Below, piece after piece: positions 44,146-56,252 of a stretch of DNA of 64,000 nt; within the stretch, counting starts at the first letter, position 1, and the number at the start of each line of letters is the position of its first letter. The DNA comes from Phascolomyces articulosus (Eukaryota > Mucoromycota > Mucoromycetes > Mucorales > Lichtheimiaceae). The notes beneath the pieces were generated by a model. It was not told the origin of the DNA, did not search any database, and was given only the letters and a program-made list of their open reading frames with translations. Made by a program: the position numbers and the translations under genes. The stretch spans positions 372,001-436,000 of the forward strand of contig JAIXMP010000012.1 of the NCBI GenBank assembly GCA_025677815.1, read 5' to 3'.

Positions 44146-44689
44146 TTATGATTCCTCTTCTGCCGTTGTATCATCACTTTCTTTGTTGGGTTGTTCTTGT
44201 TGTTTTTCTTTTTGTTGTAATATACTATGGATCGTTTGTTCCAATTTATCGATGCGATTATTCATATCTTCAACTAAAAAAACACACACACACAGGCATC
44301 ATTAATTACACGTGTACCTTTATCCAGATTTTTTGTTGCCAAGCGTTATAAAATAAAGAGCCCTTTTTTTTTTCCAACTTACACTTTGTATCTAATTCTG
44401 TATTGACATTATTTACTTTAGATTGCTATTTAAAAAATAATAAGAATGGTATTATTAAGTATAATTTTCATCGTGAAGGAGAAATAAAATGGTGGTTATT
44501 ATTTACAAGTTTTTCCACAATCGAATCGATCTATTATTAATTAATAAAAAAAATACATGAGTTTTTTTTATTTTATAACATTGTGTTTTATTTTTCTACA
44601 TTTAAAAAAAATGAAAGAGTCTTTACATATGTAGCAAAATCGGATGTATCACTCGTTAATGAATCATTGGATTTATCTGGAGAGTTCAT
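44146..44689 (-). CDS. Heat shock factor binding protein 1 (HSBP1) homologue
   Basis: Four small exons: 44,627-44,689 (63 nt), 44,507-44,530 (24 nt), 44,383-44,425 (43 nt), 44,146-44,273 (128 nt). All have GT/AG ends and sum to 258 nt, 85 aa plus stop. The acidic N-terminus MNSPDKSNDSLTSDTSDFAT leads into a heptad-repeat coiled coil (IDSIVEKLQSKVNNVNTELD, then FEDMNNRIDKLEQTIHSIL) whose RIDxLE core matches the conserved RIDDLEKNI part of HSBP1. HSBP1 forms coiled-coil oligomers that in animals bind the HSF1 trimerisation domain and damp the heat-shock response; related proteins also act in WASH complex assembly. A Glu/Asp-rich tail follows. Family length is usually 75-90 residues, as here. 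Confidence 0.85.
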
Positions 44690-45860
44690 GGTTGAAACAA
44701 CAAGAACGAAAGAAGGAAGAAAAGGAGAGTTCAGAAGAAACCTGTCACCCAATCTCAGTTAAGATGGAAAAAATACGCGCTGTGTGTAACGTTTCTTTTT
44801 CTAATACTTACCAAATTGACCTGGTTTTTTGTAACCCTTTATTTTATGTTGTATCATAAAAAATTTTCTATAAACTAACATGGTAACTCTAAATAATATG
44901 ACAGTGGTGTGGATGAAACATCCTTACGAAGATCCAAACGAGTGCAATAACAAAAAAAACCATTCAAAAAACCATCCATCGAGTAACGTGATATGGATAT
45001 AGAACGGTTGTGTAGTAGATAAGGTGTTTTTTTATAAAGAAATATATACCTAATAGGTAAACCTCCTATGTATCTTTATATCCAGGTGTGTCAGAGTTTG
45101 GACGCTTCATATCGACCACTATTGGTATTAAACTAGAAATGATTTAAATAGTACAGAAATTGATTTATAAGGGATGGGAACACTAATCATATTGGAGCTT
45201 GTAGGAATTATCCAATATTATTCAATAAAAGAGTATCCCACAAAAAAATTATGATATGGTCAGGTATGAATTGTCACTTTCAAAATTTAATTGGAAAGAC
45301 TGGATACGCTACCATATGACGCAGTATTGAAATCGGACCAGCCATTTTGTAAGTTGCGGAATGGGAGAATGCTTTTTTTTTTTTTCGTATTTAGAGATAT
45401 GCAATTTACACAACATATTGTTATCAATTGTATTTACGTATTCTGGAAGAATTAAATTTAATGTTTTCAAAATATTTGGTACCAAAAGACGTAGACCCAA
45501 TTTTATTATATTGCATCATTTTAAGAATCCTGTTTTGGTTGTAGAAAATATTCTGTTTTATTTAACATCTCCCCCTGAATACCGCGTCTGGTCGGACATA
45601 TTTGTTCGAGACAGTTCTTAAAAGCAAAGAAGGGTTTTAAATGCAGGGTTTTGTTTTTAAAAGCTATCGACAAACAAAAGAAATTTCGCTGCAAAAAATT
45701 ATAAATTTATTCGTCATGAAAATTATTAGGATGTATGAACTTGTATCAAAAAAAATAAAAACAAAAGAACAGAAGATTATATATTATTATAAGAAAAAAA
45801 TGTATAAAGTGAAATTAGGATGCATGTATATATGGAATGATGTAAATTATAAATATTTTT
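44690..45860. other. Intergenic between HSBP1 and Zn2Cys6 genes
   Basis: Contains the HSBP1 promoter and the 3' region of the transcription factor gene. The plus frame 45,361-45,621 starts with ATG and ends VENILFYLTSPPEYRVWSDI, slightly F-box/LRR-like, but is too weak to call. Confidence 0.35.
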
Positions 45861-46464
45861 TTAAGAAAAATAATGATGTGGTTGATGTTGATGTGGAGGA
45901 GGTTGAACTCCTGGAGAAGGACGTTCATGCTGTGATGAGGAAGATGTAGAAGATAATCCATCCATATCTGTAGGAGAAGGCCAAGGATAAAAAGATGTTG
46001 TCATGGCTGCTGCTGTTGCTGCTGTATTACCATACTGGCTACTTGAATCCGTTTGTGGACTTTGTGTCCTACGTCTTTGACTATGACTACTGATAGAACT
46101 ATTACTTGTGGTACCATCAAAAGGGGTGATATTGCTACCTCCACTCTGACTTGTATTACTACTATCATCTGTCGTTATATTGGGTGGAATTTCGGTAATG
46201 GTGGCATAAGATGTTTGTTGCTGTTGTAATAATTGTTGTTGAAGAAAGGAAGAGGATATAATCGGTGGTGCAATGATTGGAAATTTTGTTAAATAAGGGT
46301 CTTCCATCATGTTATTGGTAGAAGGTGGTGGTGGAGGTGGTGCCGTATTGGAAGTACGTGGAGGAGCAGGTGCTCGATGAAAAATGGAACCTTGACTAAA
46401 TGGAGCAGTACGATATGGTGATGTAGTGATCATATTAGAAGACGAAGAGGATGATGGTATTGAC

Positions 46465-46552
<88 letters not shown>

Positions 46553-49500
46553 GCTGTTGCTGTTGCTGTTGTTGTTGTTGTTCAGAATGAGATTGTGAAG
46601 ATACATACATGGAGTTTGGATGAGATGAAGGTAATGCTGACGATGATGCTGTTGGTGCAACCGTTTGAGACTGAATAATGTTTTGCTGTTGTGACGGTAT
46701 GGATGGTATGCTAGGATGGGAAGATAAAGACGATGACATCGAACCATTGCTGACAATACCCAGTAATGCCAGCGTTTCTGGATTCATTGGAACAGACGCG
46801 GTCCATACTTGATCTGGGGGTGCTTGTTGTTGTTGTTGTTGTTGTAATGTGGATGATGTTTGTGGAAAAGATGCTATAGATGTCGAATTATTTGGAATAA
46901 TAGAAGCTGTGGATGATGATGGTAGTGGTACTGTGGATGTATACGCCATAGATGACATCAAGTTTTGTTCAGGTTGTTGAGATGTCACCAATGGATTCGT
47001 TTGCGCATCCGTGTGAGTGGTCGTAAGAGACATAGCAGGTCGTGATGGTGGTGGGATCATACTTTGATAAGCACTCATCATTTGTTCTTGAGCCATTGAT
47101 CCTAGATTAAAGCCACTAGGCATAGGAATTGATGCTGTCATTTGTTGCATTTGATATGCCGCCGAATTTGAAGATGAAGTAGATTTCAATCCACTCTCAT
47201 CATGATTTGATACAGGTGAATTTGAATGCATTGTGGACGAGTGATGTTGTCGTTGTCTTTTTTTATTCGTAGAGCGTGATTGAGAAGGCACCGCTATTTG
47301 TCGTGGTTGTTGTGTAGGTGTGACTGTATCCAATGGCTGCTGCTTTATTATCGGCATAGGAGTATCCTGGTTATAAGATGATAATGAAGTATCCTGCTGT
47401 TGCTGTTGAACGGAAGAGGGAGCATGGATAATACCACCAGAAATATGAGGTGGATGAGATGTACCATGATAATGACGAGATGTTATCTTTTGTTGTTGTT
47501 GTTGATCTGTTGATACATTATTCGGTGAAGATGATGGTGGAGGTTGTATGTTATGGGGTGTTGTTGTTGTTGTTGTTGCCGGTGCAATTGGCTTTGGAGG
47601 TTTTGTTGGTAATTTTGGTGGATACGATTGCAATGCACTTTCAATCAATCGTATTACAGGAGCAATTTCTTGAACATATTTAAAAGAATGACATCGAAGT
47701 ACCGATCCAAGCATTCGTAATCGTTCCACTGCATCAGAAGCAATTGCTTCTGAATCCTTAAATTCTGCATTAGAAATTAACATGGCCACACATCGATGTA
47801 AAGTAGGAACAATACGAATACAAGAGCACATCCGCATCGTCGCACCATGATGGAACAACATATCCGTCACATCGCCTGCTGCCTTTTCACAATTCCTTAC
47901 AGCAATCAAACTTAATGCTGTAGCATTGTTAAGAAAACATTCATACATTTGTAATTTGATACTATAATATTGAGCATGTAATAAAAGTCCCAATTCAGTC
48001 GATAATGGATCCTGTTGTTGATTTTCTTCACTTTGTGGATTTCCTCCATGTTCCGTCGTCGTCTGTGATGATGATGATGAGGATGGTAATTTAGCATGTT
48101 CTGGTAAAATGGTGTACCAATCATCCAACGCTGTTTCCAAATCACGGACTTGATATAAAAGAACATGGGTTGTTTCAGTTGTTCTTAATGCTTCTGCAAT
48201 CGATCGTCGTAGACGTAATAATTTGATGGACATGACACAATAATCAATACAGTAACCTACATCAGTATTTTCAAATGATAATTGACGTGGCATGGGCACT
48301 TCAATGGCATCATCATCAAATACAGTGGGTCGATTATATTCTACAATTGTATATAATTGACACCAATACGCGGCCCACCAAAGTCGTCGATCATCTTCTG
48401 CTCGTAATTGTTCCGTCGTATAACCATGAATGTTATTGCCGTTGATATTTTGATGGAGAGGAGGCGTAGGTACTTGATCCTCATGCACATATGGTTGTTT
48501 TTGATGCAAATTCAAGTCTTGGGCCATACGTACAGCTAAATCACAATAAGGAAACGCTTCTTCTGTTTTGTCATGCAAATGATACAAAAATAAATGTAAC
48601 AAGGCACGAATCGTAGTTCGATGACTGACAGTATAACATTCTTCCAATAAAGCCAATGCACATTTAAAATAAACGGGTCCCATGGGCGTACGTACAGGGA
48701 ATGTGGTATCTTGATGTAATTCATCTTCATGATGATAAATATAAGCTCGTAATGACATGGCCAATAATAATTCGCGTGTACGTTCAGGTCCTTCTCTATA
48801 ATGGTGTAAATAATCTGTATTGGCAGAGTAATTGGCATCGACGCGTTGATAAAGAATCGTACATCGATGATGTTGTGACGTTATAATCATATTTAACCAT
48901 TGTCGTTCAAGCCGATCGTTTTGTTTTAATAAATCATTAATTAATAAATGAAGTGATTTTTGATCCAGATCAATATTGACATAAGGAACGTGATGATGAT
49001 GTTCTCCATTCGTTCCACTTTCTTCTCCCATACCACCTATGGATCGTTTTAAATGAGCGGCAAAGACATGCTGAGCAATATGTTGGATTTTTTCCACATT
49101 GATGGTACTAAATAACAATTTAATAAAATGATGAGCCTCGGTAATTTCGGTTTCAATAGATAGACTGCCCATAGCAGGTTCTAATCCAAATCGAGGCACG
49201 GATTTTTTCTTTGTTGAATGATGTGAACAAGCTTGTTCCTCTTGTTTTTGATAGGAAGAAGAAGGTGATTTAGTTGTTGTCATGGCAGAAGAAGTAGGTG
49301 TACGTGCTACTAATTGCGTTTCCATTTTTTTCAGTCTTGTTTCCATGTCACGTATTTCAGTTGGATTTTGTTGTAGTTGTTGTAAACGTCCTGCTGTCCC
49401 CCCTGTGAATAAAGTTGCTGCCGTACTGCTGTTTCCTGCAGCTAACGCACTTGACGTCGTCGTTGTCGTCACATAGTGACAATAAAGTGTATTATTGAGA

Positions 49501-49808
49501 CATTCACTACAAGTTGGTTTTATTCGATCGCAATGCACATTACGGTTTTGACATTGTGTACACTATATAGAAAACAGGAAAAAAAAAGGTTTGGGTATGA
49601 GCGGAAAAGAAAAAAAAACGACCTTTTTATTTTTTATTTTTCTCTCTTTCTCGTAAAAAAAAAAAGTTCAGTTTACACCAAGGGTTGTCATTTGGGTTGA
49701 AGAAGTAGTATGCGTTCTTGTTGATATAATACTCATTGAATTTTCGTCGTCGTCGTCGTTGCCGCCGTTGTTTTCGCCATAGTTTGGGAATTGAAATGGA
49801 GTTAACAT
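45861..49808 (-). CDS. Zn2Cys6 fungal transcription factor with long poly-Q tract
   Basis: Two exons, 49,677-49,808 and 45,861-49,562, joined in phase 0 (intron 49,563-49,676, GTAAAC...AG). Total 1,277 aa. The first 44 residues are acidic/Asn-rich. The zinc cluster follows at once: C45, C48, C55, C62, C65, C72 (CX2CX6CX6CX2CX6C), DNA binding by a Gal4-type binuclear cluster. The middle has the fungal-specific regulatory domain (PF04082-like), with LLLAMSLRAYIYHHEDELHQ, YFKCALALLEECY and DDRRLWWAAYWCQLY. The C-terminal half is low-complexity, Gln/Ser/Pro-rich, with a run of 39 Gln at 46,464-46,580 and shorter runs elsewhere; such regions usually act as activation surfaces. It works in the nucleus; target genes are unknown. 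The Lys/Arg-rich stretch normal after the third Cys is weak here. Confidence 0.85.
46464..46580. repeat. CAA/CAG trinucleotide tract (39 Gln codons)
   Basis: 117 bp of CAA with a few CAG codons, read on the minus strand, in frame with the transcription factor. Long uninterrupted CAA runs are prone to length change. Confidence 0.95.
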
Positions 49809-50629
49809 TGATAAAGTAAGAAGGGCCCTCTTTGGCTATGGTCATGCATAAAGGGCAAAAAAAAGAATATATGAGTAGTAAAAGGTCGTGTGTGTATGTG
49901 GTTAATAAATTAATCACTTAATAATAATGTATATAACTACAAGTATAGAAATTATATATTATTATTATAGATTGATGAAAAGTATATATAGAGGGGTGAA
50001 AACCATGGATGAATCGGGAAAGTTTTTTTCTTTCTTTCTTTCTTTCTTTTAAGATTAGGGCCCGAAACACTGGATCCTCTCTCATTTAATTCATTAAAGT
50101 GTTTTAGAATGTGTAGTTTATTATTAGTTTTTTTTTATTCTATTATTAAAAAAATATGGTTGGGATAAATGGGATGCTGTTTTGATATCCTGGTATAAAG
50201 TTCATACTCAATTTTATGTTTTTTTTTTCCTCTCCTCTTCTCTCATCTTCTCCAGAATTATAGAAAGGAGATGATGATGCTTTTCATCCTCTTTACCCTT
50301 GCATATATCGTAAGAAAATTAATAAAAAAAGTAATAGGACGGGGAATTAGGTGATGATCCCAAAACTCCTGAAATAACATGTTTTTTTATATAAATAGTG
50401 AAAGAGTCAATCTATAGTATGAGAGAGCGAAAAGAGTGGGGTGAAGAGAGAGTTCCCTTGATCTTTTATGTGTACAAAAAAAAAGAAGAAAGTATTATAA
50501 ACGTTTTGATCGACAATCAAATAAATGAAAAAAAAAAATTCTGAAAATGAAAATGGAAATAAGATGAAAAAGTAGTGTAACATTTTATGCATTTGAAATA
50601 TAATAATATAATAATAAAAGGGTAGTAAT
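49809..50629. promoter_or_regulatory. Promoter region of the Zn2Cys6 gene and 3' region of SAS10
   Basis: 821 bp between the SAS10 stop and the transcription factor start, both genes on the minus strand. It includes a TTTC run near 50,027-50,050 and pyrimidine-rich tracts. No defined site was recognised. Confidence 0.4.
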
Positions 50630-53258
50630 TTAAAAACGAACAGATTTAACGACATTACTCTTAATACCCGTTGCTTCACCACCATAAGAACCTTGTAGTG
50701 GTTTGACGACGGCACGTACAGAGGATAACTTTTTAAGTTTATCAGCATAACGATTTCTATGTTTGACACGTGCATTACGATTTTCTTTCTTACGACGAGG
50801 TGTCAAGCCCTTGTTCTTCAAGATACGGTAAGATGCTAATCGTTTTTCTCCTTCTTCTACATCCCAAGGTCCTTCTACCAAAGGTGCTCGATTAGCTTCT
50901 GCTTCAGCCTTTTTCGCTTCTTTGGTTGCTTGTTTAGAAGCGACGACTTGAGAATAATAATCATCGCCTTCCTCTAAGTCGTTATTATTAATGGCATTGA
51001 CCAATCCACTTTCTTCATCATTATAATCTTCATTATCCAAATCGGCCGATGTGTCTTGAGGTTGAGGAACACCCTTCTTTTCTGCTTTATGGTTTCGATC
51101 CTTATATGGAATATCGAAATCACCTTGGTATTTCGCTTGTAATTTAGCTTGTTTCTAAAATAGCGAAAAATAAAATAAATATCGGGTACAACCCCCGTTT
51201 TCCCTTCCTCTCTCGCTCTCTCTCATTTTTGTCAATTATTTTTTTTTTTCATTTCATCTCTCTCTCTCTCAATCCTCATAAACAACAACAGCATGACACA
51301 TGGTAAAACAACAACCACACTTACAGCATCAATTTTAGTCACATAATCTCTTATAGATCGTTTTCTGGCTAATTTATCTTGCATATCCAATTCATCCAAT
51401 GCTTCCAATTCTCCAAAATCGTCCACTTTGTTGGTACGTTTACGTTTCTTGTTTGATTTTTTAAGACTTTTAAATTCTTCTTCAATATCAAAGGCTGTTT
51501 GTTCATCTTCTTGTTCTTCGTCGCTTGAGTATGTAGGTACAGTGGCTTCCATGGATGATAATAATGATGTTGATGTGGATGGGGATGCTTTTTTCAATGA
51601 CTTGATATTTTTCTTTGTTGTTGATGCTAATAATGGTTTTGATGATGTAGTAGTAGTTGTAGTTGTGGTAGGTGTATCTAATTGATCCATAAATTCATTA
51701 ATTTGTGGACGTAATTTAACTTCGACTTGATTTGTCTTTTCCAAAGTGGATCGTAATTCGACTAATGCGTGAATGACAGGATGACTTTGAATATCGGCAG
51801 TGCCTGAAGCTTTCAAGACCAAATAAAAAGATACATTGGTTAAATAATTTAATAATAATTGATGTTTGAAACGTAAGAATTGAGCTGGTTTTTCTTCTGT
51901 TGCATTCTTGGATTGTATCCTATATATTTCATCCAATAGATTGATATGTCAGTCATTCTGTTCCTTTTTTTTTTTGGTTTGGCGTAGCACCATAGTTTAA
52001 GGAGCGGGAGGAGGAATCATAGATGACTTTCATTCGTTATTACCTTTGCAATACATTATCTAAATCATTGACTACATCTGTCTTTTCTTTAAATTCATTC
52101 AACAAGTCCAAAAGTTCAGGTGATTCGTTTTGTAAGATTTTCAATTTTTCAGCAACGGCTAAATTTTTCCTTCGTTTAGCAACAGTATTGCTCACACTAA
52201 ATATGGTTTTTTAAATGAATTAAAATCCTTTCAACATGGACCATTGTATATAAAATATCACGTTCAATATAATAATTGGACTACTTACTCAAATGTAATA
52301 TCTTCTAATTCCTTGCTCACGTTGTCAACCAATTGTTTATCGGCTTCCATAGACTATACATATATATTCGTTTATATTATTAGCATTGTAATCAATAATG
52401 AATAAAAAATTCTAGTAATTAAACTAATTTACCTGACCAGCACCAGTCACCCAATCATCATCCATGAAATCAGCTTCATCCATAGTAGCAAGACGTTGTT
52501 TTTGAATTTTTAATGCTTCTTCCTCTTCTTCTCGCATTTCATCCAAATCTTCGCCTTCATCTGCATCATAATACATTTTCTTGGATCGACCCCATGTAAG
52601 ATCTAAAAATTAATTTTACATTGGTATAAATATATAATATATATAATTGAAAGAATAATCCATGAATCCATCCTTCTTCTATACACTTTGCATATATATA
52701 TATATATACCTTCTTCATCGTCATCTCCAATTCGTTTTACTGATATTTTGGTTCCTTCTTCATCAGATTCTTCTTCTTCAGATTCATTATCAGAACCTAA
52801 ACCATATACTTCTGCTTCACTTGCTTCTTCATCTAATTTTTTTTTTAAAAAAAAATAACAATCACAGTGTGTTCATTCATTTAGTATATATATATATGGA
52901 TTGCCCTTTTATCTGAAGGGAAAAAAAAGGGGAAGGAGGGGAAAAAAGTCTATTTTTATTTTGTCAATATAACTTTTTATTACCTTCATATTCGTCATTA
53001 TTATCTTCACCAAGCAAGATTTTTTCACGTTCGTCATGAACTAATAAAAATTTGATTTTTCATAATTATTAGATTCGATCTGGAATATTTTGGATCATTT
53101 CAAAAATGATCTAAAACTTATTTTTTTTGATTTAATTTACATTCATCTTCTGAATCGTGATCAATATCGTCCCATGTTCGAATAGCATTTATTTTTCCAT
53201 CGTCACGCGATTGTTTTTTTGATCCGTCTCGGAAAACAGGTGTCTTTCTTCTGCCCAT
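50630..53258 (-). CDS. Sas10/Utp3 U3 snoRNP (SSU processome) protein
   Basis: Eight exons: 53,141-53,258; 52,984-53,040; 52,710-52,832; 52,433-52,602; 52,289-52,353; 52,044-52,196; 51,325-51,919; 50,630-51,154. They sum to 1,806 nt, 601 aa, with every phase closing. The basic start MGRRKTPVFRDGSKKQS is followed by a long acidic region (residues ~30-100), the motif TWGRSKKMYYDADEGEDLDE, a Sas10/Utp3 (PF04000-type) helix region around residues 157-240 (ESPELLDLLNEFKEKTD), and the C-terminal Sas10 domain (last ~76 residues, GLTPRRKKENRNARVKHRNR). It is a nucleolar part of the small-subunit processome, needed for 18S rRNA maturation. Yeast Sas10 is 610 aa. Its promoter is shared with BUD13. Confidence 0.93.
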
Positions 53259-53514
53259 GACTTTTATATGTTTTTTTTTATAATAAAATAATATGAAAGG
53301 TTGGAAAAAAAAAATAATATCTCGGGACCTCAATAAAAATTATTTTCATGCGAAATCCTCATCTCTGCCACTTTTTTTTTTATAATTTTTTGTGACTTGT
53401 GAAATGTGATTCCTTCATTCGCAGCGTAGTATTATCCTTTCATTTGAACACTATGAAAAGAGAGAGATAACCAACTTATTCCCTTCAATCTACTTTTATA
53501 TAAAAACAAAAAAA
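53259..53514. promoter_or_regulatory. Bidirectional promoter SAS10/BUD13
   Basis: 256 bp separate the divergent start codons of the Sas10 and BUD13 homologues. It has poly-A/T tracts and a GATGAG core (minus strand, 53,358-53,363), which recalls the PAC element of ribosome-biogenesis genes, but one short core is weak evidence. Confidence 0.5.
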
Positions 53515-54690
53515 ATGAATGCAGAAGAACGAGAAACAACTACTCGACTCAAATATCTTGCACGTGGACCTGGTGATGCCGCCACGAAAGCTTATATTGC
53601 AAATAAATACCTTAGTGGATCAATAGACGATACAGACACAACAAAGAAAAAAAAGAAAAAGAAAAAAGTTTTGAAAAAGGGGAATCTCGGTATTGTCGAT
53701 GATGAAGATGTTGGTTGGAAATCTATTGAAGACACAGAACGAAAACGAAAAAAACGACCTCTTCAAATAGATCAAGACGAAGAAGTAGAACCCATGTCAT
53801 CCCCTGGTGTTTTTCGTGGTTCTGTCAGTGGTTGGCAAACCATTCAACAAGGTGAAACAACACCTCAACAAGAAGAAGAAGAAAACGACGATGAAAGACC
53901 CGTGTTTGTCAATGCTATGGGAGTAGAAGAAAATGAGGAGATGATTCGCCATGTCATGAGAGAGGAGCAAAAAAGTCAAAAAGAAAGTAAAGGAGATAAA
54001 GGAAAAGGACCGATCATGTCGAGTGGACAAAGAGCAGGATTATTGACAAGTCATGAAATCAAACAAGAGGCAGCTCGGGCACGAGAAGCGGAGAGACAGA
54101 TGGTTCAACAACTTGAAGGAGATCGGTCGGGGCGGGATGCGGAGACAGTCTATCGAGATGAGACAGGACGTAGAATTGACCCGAAACTAAAGAAAGCTGA
54201 GGAGGCAAGGATCAAGAGAGAAGCCATTGAAAAAGAGGAACGTCGAATGGAATGGGGAAAGGGGTTAGTCCAACGAAGTGAAATTGAAGCACAACGTAAA
54301 CAATTGGAAGAGGAGAAACATAAACCATTGGCAAGGTAAATATATATATATATATATAAACAGGGAGGAAGGTAAAAAGAAGAAGAGAAAAGAAGAGAAA
54401 AGAAAAAGGTGGGGTGAGAATAAGGTATTACCTTGTTTATTATGATTATTATTATTACTATATTATAATTATTATTATTTGGGTTTATAAAAGATTCTGG
54501 GAACTTATAATTATAATAATTATAATAATAATAATAATAATAATAATAGTAAAAACTCGGAGGTAGTAGAGTTTCTCTCACTCTTTATTACAATGTCTAT
54601 CTATTATGTGAAGATGGAGATTTTTGGGTGTAGTAAAAGGGGGGAAAGAGGAGAAAGTAAAAGTAAAAAAGGAGTGGGAAGAATATTTAG

Positions 54691-54729
<39 letters not shown>

Positions 54730-55231
54730 CCTTTTTTTTTTGTTGTTGTTATATATAATACCTTGCTTTCTATTCACTTTTTTGGTTATTTTTATTACAA
54801 GATATGTCGATGACCAGGATTATAATCAGGGACTTCGAGAACAGCAACGATGGAATGATCCCGCTGCGGGGTTCTTGACGGTAAGTACTCTATCTATAAA
54901 TTATATTGATATATCAATAAAGATGTATATATATGTGGGTGGGTGTTTCTTAAGGAGCTTATTATTATTATTATTATTATTTTTTATTGACACACATGTT
55001 GTATCCTGTTTCTCTATATTAATTATATAATAGAATCAAGGTAAATCAAAAGGCATGGTACGACCTCGTTATAAAGGTGCTTGGAAACCGAATCGATATA
55101 TGATTCAACCTGGATTTCGTTGGGATGGTGTGGATCGTTCAAATGGATTTGAAGATAAATTCTTGTTAAGAGAAAATCAAAAGAAAGCAAGAGCTATTGA
55201 AGCCCATCAATGGTCTACTGAAGATATGTAA
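53515..55231 (+). CDS. BUD13/Cwc26 pre-mRNA splicing factor (RES complex)
   Basis: Three exons: 53,515-54,335; 54,802-54,880; 55,034-55,231; 1,098 nt, 365 aa. ATG at 53,515 begins MNAEERETTTRLKYLARGPG. A lysine run follows (KKKKKKKKVLKKGNLGIVDD), typical of the family N-terminus. The conserved C-terminus includes ETVYRDETGRRIDPKLKKAE, WGKGLVQRSE, then across introns LARYVDDQDYNQGLREQQRW NDPAAGFLT and the UHM-ligand-like RPRYKGAWKPNRYMIQPGFR WDGVDRSNGFE. In yeast, Bud13 with Pml1 and Snu17/Ist3 forms the RES complex, which helps the spliceosome act and retains unspliced RNA in the nucleus. Intron 1 is 466 bp, several times longer than the other introns here, and full of TAA/ATA repeats. Confidence 0.93.
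54336..54801 (+). repeat. Microsatellite-rich long BUD13 intron
   Basis: Intron with AT repeats after the donor, TAATAA-type runs near 54,522-54,548 and ATA runs near 54,692-54,730. Most of its excess length is repeat sequence. Confidence 0.6.
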
Positions 55232-56252
55232 ATAAAATATTATAATTCATAAAAATAAGGATCAAAAAAAAAAAGTCTGTGTGTGCATATATTATTATTT
55301 TATATAGTATATTAGAAACAGGATGAGTGATTTCTATCCTACATATGAATGTATTATTATTATTATTATTACTAGGTACACACATATACACATTTTGTGT
55401 TGTGTTCTATTACTAAATAATTATATGAGTTATATAATAATAATAATATTATTATTATTATATTACTATTACAATAAAGTAACCTGAACTATCTCCCTTA
55501 CTAATCCCCTCCTCCTCCCCCTCACATTAAAGACACATACATTCATACATATAGATACATAGCATAATATACTCACTAACTACTAAGCAAGTTACTCCAT
55601 ATATTATATATACTTGTACTCCTTCACGATCTGCAACACAATTTTTCCCTCTTTCTCTTTTTTACTAGGTCTACATGACTATTGACTACTACTACTTTTT
55701 TTTTCTTCCTTAATTTTTCCCTTCATTCTCTCTCTCTTTATAATCTTTTCCTAAATAATAATGCTCCTAATTGTTATATGAAGCTATTAGGGGTTTTTGT
55801 GTAGGGTTGTCAATAGGCCATAAATGGATTGTAAAGATCGGCAATACATGTACATTTACTCCAGACAACAGATACATTGAGAGGGGAACCTTCTTTTACT
55901 TTATATCTTTGGAAATCTTGTTGGGGGAGGGGATGAGAGAAGAAGGAAAAAAGAAAAAGAAAAGATGAAGAAGAAGAACAAGATAAAGGAAGAAGGGAGA
56001 CAAGTAATAACTTTTTTTGAAAGGGATATTTTTCTACGCAATCCTTATTTTTTTTTTTTTTTTTTGTTCTTGACAGATATATAAAGGCTTAAAATCTTGA
56101 TGGAAAATCAAATAATTTAATCGTTATCAGTCCTTCTTCTCACTTGATTATTATTATACTTTTTTATTTATTTTTACTTCTTTCACTTTATCTTTCTTCT
56201 CTCTTCCTCTTTTTTTTGGCTCTAATACAAAAAAATAAATATAAAATTAAAC
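55232..56252. promoter_or_regulatory. 3' region of BUD13 and promoter of homeodomain gene
   Basis: Contains ATT repeats near 55,352-55,372 and 55,437-55,463, pyrimidine-rich tracts, and a TATATAAAG box near 56,078-56,086, about 170 bp before the homeodomain ATG, followed by a T/C-rich leader typical of highly expressed fungal genes. Confidence 0.4.

Noticed and set aside
45361..45621. ATG-led 86-codon ORF, possibly F-box-like
   Set aside because: No F-box consensus, no introns that extend it, low-complexity start; not supported as a gene.
46430..46756. Frames with long Asn, Val or Leu runs over the CAA repeat (both strands)
   Set aside because: They are shadows of the trinucleotide repeat; only the Gln frame continues into a domain-bearing protein.
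49627..49917. Arg-rich minus-strand ORF (MTIAKEGPSYF...) as exon 1 of the Zn2Cys6 gene
   Set aside because: The overlapping frame starting at 49,808 joins the zinc cluster in phase through a GTAAAC donor; the Arg-rich frame does not.
54593..55030. 145-codon ORF overlapping BUD13 introns
   Set aside because: It spans introns 1-2 and exon 2 of BUD13; translation is repeat-driven.
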